Source of the DNA: Pseudomonas psychrophila HA-4
Lineage (GTDB): Bacteria; Pseudomonadota; Gammaproteobacteria; Pseudomonadales; Pseudomonadaceae
Assembly (NCBI RefSeq): GCF_000282975.1
Contig: NZ_ALJC01000118.1
Location: 1 to 64,000 of the forward strand
Direction: 5' to 3'
Length of the DNA stretch: 64,000 bases
The position numbers and the translations under genes are program-made. Numbering within the stretch: the first letter of the stretch is position 1; the number at the start of each line of letters is the position of its first letter. The notes beneath the pieces are model-generated. The model was not told the DNA's origin and ran no database searches. It was given only the letters and a program-made list of their open reading frames with translations. This document shows positions 27,669 to 35,137 of this stretch, piece after piece.

Positions 27669-28474
27669 TACAAAGCATCCCCATAGCGCACTTTGCGCTC
27701 GTAGAGTTTTTGCGCTTTGCCTTCAAGCCACGCCAGCAAGCGGGCTTCGTCACGCAGGATCTGGCGCAACGGCATCTGGAAGTAGCCGCGCAGGAAGCGC
27801 AGTTTGTCGCGCTGGGTCAGGCCAATGTCCAACGCCGAAAAGTACAGCGCGGCCAAGTCTTTATTGCGCCAGCGCTTGCTGATCACGGCACGTGTCTGGG
27901 CGCGATGCAGGTCGATCACCGACAGGCGGAAATTATCTGCCGTGACCGGTTTATCGGTGTGCAGCAAAAAGTGGCAAATGTAGCAGTCGCGGTGGTTAAC
28001 ACCCGCGCGGTGCATCATGCCGACCATGCGCGCCACTTCAGCGATCAGCGCCTGTTTGAGCTTGGGCTGCGGCGGTTCTTTGAGCCAGTTGATGCTGAAA
28101 TCTTCGAGACTGACCGTCGGCGCCAGTTCTTCGGTGATGATGAACGAGTGCTGCGCGGACGGGTTACTGCCCTTCTCGCCATAGGCGACAGCAGTCATGG
28201 TCGGTACGCCGACTTCATGTAAGCGATTGATCGCCAGCCACTCCTGGCCTGCGCCCAGCACTGGGAGTTTGGCCGTGAGCAGGTTCTTGAACACTTCACC
28301 CCAACCAATACCACGGTGGATTTTTACAAAATAACCACGCCCGTCAACTTCCGTACGCAAGGTACGGCGGCCTTCCAGCTCGCGGTATACCTCGCCCTCC
28401 AGACGCTCGACTTCGGTGAACGCATCGCGTCCGGCCCACAAGCTTTTGAACGGTTCGGCAAGTATCAGTTTCAT
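27668..28474 (-). CDS. waaP: LPS heptose I kinase WaaP
   Basis: Phosphorylates heptose I of the LPS inner core using ATP. In P. aeruginosa this gene is essential and its product is a self-phosphorylating sugar kinase. The 268-residue protein has the diagnostic HRDCYICHFLL catalytic loop near residue 162 and LSVIDLHRAQTR as the DFG-equivalent strand, with a lysine strand near residue 50 (GYFVKIHRG). Length is normal. The start overlaps the waaG stop by one base. Confidence 0.95.
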   Translation of the reverse strand: MKLILAEPFKSLWAGRDAFTEVERLEGEVYRELEGRRTLRTEVDGRGYFVKIHRGIGWGEVFKNLLTAKLPVLGAGQEWLAINRLHEVGVPTMTAVAYGEKGSNPSAQHSFIITEELAPTVSLEDFSINWLKEPPQPKLKQALIAEVARMVGMMHRAGVNHRDCYICHFLLHTDKPVTADNFRLSVIDLHRAQTRAVISKRWRNKDLAALYFSALDIGLTQRDKLRFLRGYFQMPLRQILRDEARLLAWLEGKAQKLYERKVRYGDAL

Positions 28475-29595
28475 CAGTGTTGCTCCGCCAGAATCACATC
28501 CGCAGCATGCTGCGGCATGCTATAGAGGTCGGCCGTCTGCGCGTAGGCCAGGCCATTTTGGCTCCAGGCCGCACGCGCAGCATCGTCGGACAACATGTAG
28601 GTCAGGTATTCATTGAGTTGTGTCTGTTCGAACGGTTCGTCCAGCACACGCCCCGCGTCAGCGTCGCTGATGTAGTGAGCGTAGCCACACACCGCGCTGA
28701 CCAGCACCGGCAAACCCGCCACCAGCGCTTCAAGCAGCACGGTGCCGGTGTTTTCGTTGTAGGCCGGGTGAATCAGCAGGTCGGCACCCAGCAGGAAACG
28801 CGGGATGTCACTGCGTCCCTTGAGGAACTGCACATGCTCGCCCAGCCCCAACGTGGCGCTCTGCAATTGAAAAACTTTGGGGTCGTCCTGACCAATGACA
28901 AATAACTTAGTGCGTTTTTTGAGCGCTGACGGCAAGGCGGCCAGGGCTTTCAGGCTGCGGTCGACGCCTTTGGTCTTGAACCCGGAACCGATTTGCACCA
29001 GCAGCAGGTCATCGTCAGCCAGCTTGAACTCGCGGCGGAACTCGGCACGAATTTCAGCCGCGTTCGGCGGCGCACGGCGGTCGAGCGCAATGCCCGGCGG
29101 CAGCAAATGGAAGCGCTGCAACGGGGTCTTGTAATGCTTGATGAACAGCGGCTGCTGGACTTCGGAAATCATCAGGATTTCGGTCTTGGCGTCCTTGTCG
29201 AACACCGCACGCTCGTACTCAGCAAAGTGCTTATAGCGCTTGAAGAAGCGGTAAAACGAATGCCGAAGGTTCTGCGCCTTGTCTTCAAAACAGCCGTCGG
29301 CGGCGTAATACACGTCCAGCCCCGGCATTTTATTGAAGCCAATCAGGCGGTCGACCGGGCGCTTGGCCAGGTCGGCCTGCATCCAGGCGAGCATTTTTTC
29401 GTTACGGGTGTGGTTATGGAACGCCTTGACCGGCGCCACCAACACTTCAAAGCCGGGTGGAATATCGCCCTCCCAGATCATCGTGTACACACGGATTTGA
29501 TGGCCACGCTGCTGGCACTCCAGCGCAATACGCATGAAGTCACGTTGCAGCCCGCCAAACGGGAAATATTTGTACAGCACAAAAGCCAGTTGCAT
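28474..29595 (-). CDS. waaG: LPS glycosyltransferase WaaG (outer-core galactosamine or glucose transferase)
   Basis: Adds the first outer-core sugar to heptose II. In Pseudomonas this is thought to be GalNAc rather than glucose. The 373-residue GT4 protein begins MQLAFVLYKYFPFGGLQRDF, the family-typical nucleotide-binding start, and has the E-x7-E motif in NENTGTVLLEALVAG near residue 280. There is no membrane span, but a basic N-terminal lobe suits membrane association. It overlaps waaC and waaP by one base each. Confidence 0.94.
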   Translation of the reverse strand: MQLAFVLYKYFPFGGLQRDFMRIALECQQRGHQIRVYTMIWEGDIPPGFEVLVAPVKAFHNHTRNEKMLAWMQADLAKRPVDRLIGFNKMPGLDVYYAADGCFEDKAQNLRHSFYRFFKRYKHFAEYERAVFDKDAKTEILMISEVQQPLFIKHYKTPLQRFHLLPPGIALDRRAPPNAAEIRAEFRREFKLADDDLLLVQIGSGFKTKGVDRSLKALAALPSALKKRTKLFVIGQDDPKVFQLQSATLGLGEHVQFLKGRSDIPRFLLGADLLIHPAYNENTGTVLLEALVAGLPVLVSAVCGYAHYISDADAGRVLDEPFEQTQLNEYLTYMLSDDAARAAWSQNGLAYAQTADLYSMPQHAADVILAEQH

Positions 29596-30656
29596 TAGCG
29601 CAGTTCCTCAGCCAGTAACAACGTGCTTAATCGACTTGCGACACGCTCAGGGTTCAGACGAGTGAAGCACAACGGCCACTCTTTCTTCAGATCAAACCGC
29701 TGCTGGTCCTGTGCAGTCGGCTGGTAAGTGCATTTTTTCTGCAGGCACGGCGCACACGAAAAATCGCTGGCCAGATGAATCTGCACCTTGCCGTAAGCGC
29801 CTGTGAGGCCGGGGTTGGTGGGGCCGAACAAGGAAATGGTCGGCACATCCAATGCCGCTGCCAAATGCCCAAGGCCGGTGTCGACCGCCACACAGCCGCT
29901 GGCGCTGGCCAACACTTTAGCCACACCCGCGAGATTCAGCTTAGGCAGCACCACCGCATTGTGCAGGCCGTTGGCGATGCGTTCAGCGCGGGCTTTTTCA
30001 GCTGGGTTACCCCACGGCAACCGCACTTCAACGCCCAAATGCCCCATGCGCGTGGTCAAATCGCGCCAGTAGACTTCGGGCCAATGCTTGGTGTCCCACG
30101 TGGTGCCATGCAAAAACAATACGTAAGGCTTTTTGCGCGGTAATTCAACAAGGCGCTCAACATCGAGGCCGTAGTCGCCCAGCCCTTTGGGCAGGTCGTA
30201 GCCCAGCGCTACGGCAAACAGTTGGCGCAAGCGCTCGACGGCATGTTGCCCGCGGGCCACGGCCAAACGGCGCTGATAGAAGTGACTGGCCAGCGGTTCA
30301 CGGGCTGAGTGTTTGTCCAGCCCCGCCACTGGCGCTTTGACATAGCGGGTCAACCAGGCGCTCTTGACCAGACCTTGGGCGTCGATCACCAGGTCATATT
30401 TTTCAGCGCGCAGGTTTTGTTTGAAACGCTTCCACTCGCCGCTCTTGAGGGTTTCCCAGATATTTTTGCGCCAGCGGCGGATCGCCACCGGGATCACTTT
30501 GCCAACCGCCGGATGCCAAGTCGGAATCTCGGCAAAGCCTTCTTCCACAACCCAGTCAAAGGTGATGCCGGGAATCGCTCGCGCAGCGTCAGTCAATGCT
30601 GGCAAGGCATGAATCACATCCCCAAGGGATGAAGTTTTCACCAACAGAACGCGCAC
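29595..30656 (-). CDS. waaC: Lipopolysaccharide heptosyltransferase I WaaC
   Basis: Transfers the first L,D-heptose from ADP-heptose to Kdo2-lipid A. The 353-residue GT9 protein starts MRVLLVKTSSLGDVIH, with the SLGD acceptor-side motif, and has VAVDTGLGHLAAAL near residue 260, the donor site of the family. The start is GTG, directly after the waaF stop with no gap, and GAGGT inside waaF gives the ribosome site. It uses the ADP-heptose whose synthesis involves HldE, encoded at 52-1473. Confidence 0.95.
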   Translation of the reverse strand: MRVLLVKTSSLGDVIHALPALTDAARAIPGITFDWVVEEGFAEIPTWHPAVGKVIPVAIRRWRKNIWETLKSGEWKRFKQNLRAEKYDLVIDAQGLVKSAWLTRYVKAPVAGLDKHSAREPLASHFYQRRLAVARGQHAVERLRQLFAVALGYDLPKGLGDYGLDVERLVELPRKKPYVLFLHGTTWDTKHWPEVYWRDLTTRMGHLGVEVRLPWGNPAEKARAERIANGLHNAVVLPKLNLAGVAKVLASASGCVAVDTGLGHLAAALDVPTISLFGPTNPGLTGAYGKVQIHLASDFSCAPCLQKKCTYQPTAQDQQRFDLKKEWPLCFTRLNPERVASRLSTLLLAEELR

Positions 30657-31691
30657 CTAGTTGACCTCGACCACTGAACCCTGCAACCGCTGCAAGGCTT
30701 CAACCACTGGCGCTGGCATCAGTTCGCGCAGGCAGTTGTAGTGACCGAAACGACAGGTCCGCTCAAAGCACGGGCTGCATTCCAACCCCAGGCGCACCAC
30801 TTCAACCTGATCGGCCAACGGCGGAGTGAAACCCGGGGACGTGGAGCCGTACACCGCCACCAACGGGCGATTGAGCGCAGCGGCCACGTGCATCAGCCCC
30901 GAATCGTTGGACACCACGGCGTCTGCGCACGACAGCAGGTCAATAGCTTCGGCCAGTGAGGTTTCACCGCTGAGGTTGACGGACTCTTCGCGAAGGCCCG
31001 GGATCAATCGTGCGCGGATGTCTTCGCCCACGCTGTGATCGTTTTTGGAGCCAAACAACCACACTTGCCAACCTTCGCGGATCTTTTGCTCGGCGACTTG
31101 GGCGTAATGCTCGGACGGCCAGCGCTTGGACTCGCCAAACTCTGCGCCTGGGCACAGCGCTAGCACCGGGCGGTCCAGCGCCAAGCCGAACTTGGTCAGG
31201 GCGGCGTCACGGCTTTGCGGCTCGATTTGCAAATCAGGCCGCGGGTACGGCTTGGGCAGGTCGGCACCCGGCTCGTACGCCAGCGCCATAAAGCGTTCGA
31301 TCATCAGCGGATAACGCTCTTTATCGAGCGTACGCACATCGTTGAGCAGGCCGTAGCGGAACTCGCCACGCCAGCCGGTGCGCGTTGGAATGCTGGCAAA
31401 AAACGGCACCAGCGCCGATTTAAGCGAGTTAGGCAGCAAAATAGCCTGATCGTATTGGCCCCTGAGGGACTTGCCGATCTTGCGTCGCGTGGCCAGTTCA
31501 AGCGCACCGTGGCCGAGCGGAAAACTCAAGGCCTTGCGAACTTCAGGCATGCGTTCAAGGATGGGCCGGCTCCACTCAGGGGCCAGCACATCGATTTCGC
31601 ACTGTGGGTGGCGCTGTTTTAGGCACTGGAACAGTGTCTGCGCCATCACCATGTCACCGACCCAACTGGGCCCAACGATCAAAATATTCAT
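30657..31691 (-). CDS. waaF: Lipopolysaccharide heptosyltransferase II WaaF
   Basis: Adds the second heptose of the inner core. The 344-residue GT9 protein starts MNILIVGPSWVGDMVMAQ and has VVSNDSGLMHVAAAL near residue 245, the conserved donor site. The frame extends eight codons further upstream, but those residues lie in the AGCTTCAAG repeat and the family begins at MNILIV, so I place the start at 31691. The ribosome site is weak. It is the first gene of the seven-gene inner-core operon. In PAO1, ilvE lies between waaF and glnE; here only a repeat does. Confidence 0.95.
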   Translation of the reverse strand: MNILIVGPSWVGDMVMAQTLFQCLKQRHPQCEIDVLAPEWSRPILERMPEVRKALSFPLGHGALELATRRKIGKSLRGQYDQAILLPNSLKSALVPFFASIPTRTGWRGEFRYGLLNDVRTLDKERYPLMIERFMALAYEPGADLPKPYPRPDLQIEPQSRDAALTKFGLALDRPVLALCPGAEFGESKRWPSEHYAQVAEQKIREGWQVWLFGSKNDHSVGEDIRARLIPGLREESVNLSGETSLAEAIDLLSCADAVVSNDSGLMHVAAALNRPLVAVYGSTSPGFTPPLADQVEVVRLGLECSPCFERTCRFGHYNCLRELMPAPVVEALQRLQGSVVEVN

Positions 31692-31703
31692 AAGGGTCCA
31701 TAA

Positions 31704-31806
31704 AAGCAGTTGCAAGCTTCAAGCAGTAAGCTTCAAGAAAAGCAGCGGGAAGCTTCAAACTTGCTGCTTGAAGCTTGAAGCTTGAGGCTTGAAGCTAAGC
31801 AGCACG
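31704..31806. repeat. AGCTTCAAG-type intergenic repeat with long hairpin
   Basis: Dense direct and inverted copies of AAGCTTCAAG, including a perfect 14-bp arm pair at 31713-31726 and 31764-31777. It separates waaF from glnE. On the minus strand the hairpin lies just after the glnE stop, so it may end or stabilise that transcript. A related repeat occurs at 44748-44871. Confidence 0.8.
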
Positions 31807-31810
31807 CTGC

Positions 31811-34753
31811 TTACCTCAAGCCCAGCTGCGACCATATACGCCGAACATCTCGTCGCGCGTCTACCAGTTGATCGCCGCTGACCACCCCGGCTTCCTTTTG
31901 CAAGGCCTGGCGGTGGGCAACGGCGCGGAAGGCTTTATACGCCTCACGCAACAGGCTGGCATCAGTAGCGGGCATCAAGCCTGCCTGCTCCAGCCCTTCC
32001 AGAATGCGGATGTTATCGGTATAGCGCAGCAGTTCCGGGTGTTCCCTGGACCACGCCAGGGCCGCGTATTGCACCATAAATTCAATATCGACGATACCTC
32101 CAGCGTCCTGCTTGAGGTCGAACGGCACCGTAGGCTGGAAGGCATTGTCGCCGGTGCCGGCAGCCGTAATCCGCGAGCCTAAGTTGTCACGCATTTTGGC
32201 GCGCATCTCGCTGACTTCCTGACGCAAGGTCGGCAGGTCGCGTTCGCGGCTCAACACCTGCGCCCTGACTTTTTCAAACGCTGCCCCCACCTGCGTGCAT
32301 CCCACTAAAACCCGCGCCCGTACCAGCGCCTGATGCTCCCAGGTCCAGGCTTCATTCTGCTGATAACGCTCAAACGCGCCGAGCGAACTGACCAACAAAC
32401 CCGACGCGCCTGACGGGCGTAGGCGCATGTCGACGTCATACAACTGACCGGAGTTGGTTTGTGCGGTCAGCAGGTGGATGATCCGCTGACCCAACCGGGT
32501 GAAGAACTGCGCGCTGTCGATGGGTTTGGCGCCGTCGGTTTCGGCGTTCGGGTCGCCGTCATGGATAAACACCAGGTCCAGGTCCGAGCCGTGGCCCAGT
32601 TCGATGCCACCAACTTTGCCGTAGCCCACAATAATGAAGCCGGGGTCACACAGGCTGCCGTCCGAGCGCTGCGGAGTGCCATATTTGGCCACGGTCTGGC
32701 GCCAAGCCAACGCCAGCACTTGCTCCAGAATCGCTTCGGCCAGCCAGGTCAGGTAATCACTGACCTTCATTAAAGGCAGGCTACCGGCGATTTCCGACGC
32801 CGCAACCCGCAGCCGGTGGGCGAGCTTGAAGTTACGCAGCGCTTCCATCTGCTGTTCAAGGTCATCTTCGGGGATGCGCGTCAGCCGTTCGCGCAACTCA
32901 GCCGCCAGCTCTGGCGCCAACGGCGGCTTGAACAAACGGCCTTCGTTGAGCAACTCATCGAGCAGCAACGGGAAGCGCGTAATTTGCTCCGCAATCCACG
33001 GGCTGGCCGCGCACAGCGTCAACAGACGGCGCAGCGCATCGGGGTTTTCGGTCAACAACACTAAATAAGCAGAACGCCGGGCCACCGCCTCAACCAGCGG
33101 CAACACCCGTTCGAGCACCAGGTCCGGGTTGGCATGTTCAACCGCCTGCGCCAGTAAGCGCGGGATAAACGCATCCAGGCGCTCACGCCCTAAGCGCTGC
33201 ATGGCGCGTAACTGCGGGCTGGCACGCAGGCTGGCCAGTTGTTTGAGGGCCTTGGGGGCATCCACAAACCCGGCTTCTTCCAACTGCGCGCACGCGGCTG
33301 CGTCGTCCTGGACCTCTTCCCACAACGGCAACCACTCGCCGCCCACAATCAGTTCGCCTTCGTCGAGGTCTTCTTCCTCGTCCGGGTCGGCAATCACCTG
33401 ACGGAAATGCCAGTCGATGCGCCCACGCCACGCCATCAGTTGTTCATGGAACAGCACCCAAGTGTCGAAACCCATCATGAAGGCGATGCGCGCTTGATCC
33501 TGCTCACTGTCCGGCAGCATTTGGGTCTGTCGATCGGCAATGGCCTGAATGGCGTGCTCGGTGTAGCGCAAAAACTCGTAGCCCTCGCGCAGTTCGCTGA
33601 TCACCGCTGGCGGCAAGTAGCCTTGGCCTTCAAGGATGCTCAGCACTTTAAGCAGCGGGCGTTGTTGCAGGCTCAAGTCGCGGCCGCCGTGGATCAACTG
33701 GAACGCCTGGGCAATGAACTCGACTTCGCGAATCCCGCCCGCCCCCAGCTTAATGTTGTCGGCCATGCCTTTGCGCCGCACTTCCTGCTGGATCAACTGC
33801 TTCATGGTGCGCAGCGCTTCAATCGCTGAGAAGTCGAGGTAGCGCCGATAGACAAACGGGCGCAGCAAGTCGAGCAACTGCGCGCCCATCACCTGATCAC
33901 CCGCTACCACCCGCGCCTTGATCATGGCGTAACGCTCCCAGTCACGGCCCTGATCTTGGTAATACTGCTCCAGCGCGTTAAAGCTCAGCACCAGCGCGCC
34001 CGACGAGCCGTAAGGCCGCAGTCGCATGTCGACACGAAACACAAAACCGTCGACGGTCATCGGGTCCAGCGCCTTGATCAGGCGCTGGCCGAGGCGAATA
34101 AAAAACTCCTGATTGTCCAGTGGGCGTTTGGCGCCGACCGTTTCGCCGCCTTCGGGGTACGCGAAGATCAGGTCGATGTCCGATGACAGGTTCAGTTCTA
34201 TCGCGCCGAGCTTGCCCATGCCCAGAATCACCATCTGCTGCGGCTCGCCGCTGCGATGCCCGGTCGGGGTGCCGAATTGCTGACAATGGCGCTGATACAG
34301 CCAGCGATACGCCTGATCAATGCTCGCATCGGCCATGTCCGACAGATCACGACAGGTTTCAATCAGGTCCGCCTGGCGGGTCAGGTCACGCCAGATGATC
34401 CGAATTTGCTGCCGCGTGCGCTGACGGCGCAAGACGCGCCCCAGCTCATCATCGGTTAGCGCTTGCTGCACGGCCTCGCCAATCTGCTCGCACAGCTCAC
34501 CGGGCGCAAAGCTGCGATCCAGCTCTCCCGAGCGCGCAAGGTCGAGCAACATCAAAGGGTCACGCAAAGCTTGTTCTATAAAGAAGTCACTCGACGCGCT
34601 CACGCGAGCGAAATCGGTCCAGCGTTCAGACGACCATTGGTCGAGTCCGTGCTCGCCTTCCAGACTGGCCACCGCACTGCGCCAAGACTGCTCGGCACGG
34701 CTGGCAAGGGGCAATAAAAGGGAGGGCATTGCGGCAAGCGAAGGGAGGCTCAT
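31811..34753 (-). CDS. glnE: Bifunctional glutamine synthetase adenylyltransferase / adenylyl-removing enzyme
   Basis: Controls glutamine synthetase by adding and removing AMP in response to PII and glutamine. The 980-residue protein has two nucleotidyltransferase domains: the N-terminal removase with GMGKLG at about 178-183 and SSDIDLIF at 190-197, and the C-terminal transferase with VGYGKVGG and GSDLDLVF near residue 700. Each is followed by a helical GlnD-type domain. Length is normal. It is transcribed divergently from aceE. Confidence 0.96.
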   Translation of the reverse strand: MSLPSLAAMPSLLLPLASRAEQSWRSAVASLEGEHGLDQWSSERWTDFARVSASSDFFIEQALRDPLMLLDLARSGELDRSFAPGELCEQIGEAVQQALTDDELGRVLRRQRTRQQIRIIWRDLTRQADLIETCRDLSDMADASIDQAYRWLYQRHCQQFGTPTGHRSGEPQQMVILGMGKLGAIELNLSSDIDLIFAYPEGGETVGAKRPLDNQEFFIRLGQRLIKALDPMTVDGFVFRVDMRLRPYGSSGALVLSFNALEQYYQDQGRDWERYAMIKARVVAGDQVMGAQLLDLLRPFVYRRYLDFSAIEALRTMKQLIQQEVRRKGMADNIKLGAGGIREVEFIAQAFQLIHGGRDLSLQQRPLLKVLSILEGQGYLPPAVISELREGYEFLRYTEHAIQAIADRQTQMLPDSEQDQARIAFMMGFDTWVLFHEQLMAWRGRIDWHFRQVIADPDEEEDLDEGELIVGGEWLPLWEEVQDDAAACAQLEEAGFVDAPKALKQLASLRASPQLRAMQRLGRERLDAFIPRLLAQAVEHANPDLVLERVLPLVEAVARRSAYLVLLTENPDALRRLLTLCAASPWIAEQITRFPLLLDELLNEGRLFKPPLAPELAAELRERLTRIPEDDLEQQMEALRNFKLAHRLRVAASEIAGSLPLMKVSDYLTWLAEAILEQVLALAWRQTVAKYGTPQRSDGSLCDPGFIIVGYGKVGGIELGHGSDLDLVFIHDGDPNAETDGAKPIDSAQFFTRLGQRIIHLLTAQTNSGQLYDVDMRLRPSGASGLLVSSLGAFERYQQNEAWTWEHQALVRARVLVGCTQVGAAFEKVRAQVLSRERDLPTLRQEVSEMRAKMRDNLGSRITAAGTGDNAFQPTVPFDLKQDAGGIVDIEFMVQYAALAWSREHPELLRYTDNIRILEGLEQAGLMPATDASLLREAYKAFRAVAHRQALQKEAGVVSGDQLVDARRDVRRIWSQLGLR

Positions 34754-34959
34754 GGTCTATCCTTGATCGGCGACGGTATTGCCGAGTACGGTGACAGGAA
34801 GAAACAGCGGTTAAATCCGACTGTCGAACAAAGGTTATAAATAGCTGCAAATCGTCATTTTTTAGAAATTTAATAGCGCAAAAAAGGTTAAAAACCTAAC
34901 ACAGCACCAACAATATCGATTTATCGCACAACCCAACAGGTGACCTTCGAAGGCTTCCC

Positions 34960-34973
34960 TGTAGTTTTACTAC
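34960..34973. promoter_or_regulatory. GntR/FadR-type operator, distal copy, upstream of aceE
   Basis: TGTAGTTTTACTAC contains TAGT-TTT-ACTA, which fits the TnGTnnnACnA pattern of FadR-subfamily GntR repressors such as PdhR. Its centre lies 52 bases upstream of the second copy, about five helical turns, so two bound dimers would face the same side. Confidence 0.65.
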
Positions 34974-35011
34974 TGACTCACACACTCGAAAGGCTGAAAT
35001 GAGCAACGATT

Positions 35012-35026
35012 TGTAGTAAAACTACA
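35012..35026. promoter_or_regulatory. GntR/FadR-type operator, proximal copy, upstream of aceE
   Basis: TGTAGTAAAACTACA is a perfect palindrome with 6-base arms around AAA, and fits TnGTnnnACnA. It is about 110 bases before the aceE start, a plausible place for a repressor of the pyruvate dehydrogenase operon. Confidence 0.7.
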
Positions 35027-35137
35027 CAACACCGGAATCAACCCTCCGGTCATCCAAGAATTTATGTCGTCTGCCCACAAGGCCAGTCGCAAACTCAGGC
35101 AACCGATTCTGGAAGCCTTTCCGCCCTGGAGCAAGCC

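Larger units (their letters stand above)
34754..35137. promoter_or_regulatory. glnE-aceE divergent intergenic region
   Basis: This 384-base region holds the promoters of both genes. It has an AT-rich block at about 34839-34895 and two palindromic operator-like sites described separately. No open frame or other RNA signal stands out. Clear -10/-35 pairs were not assigned. Confidence 0.7.
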
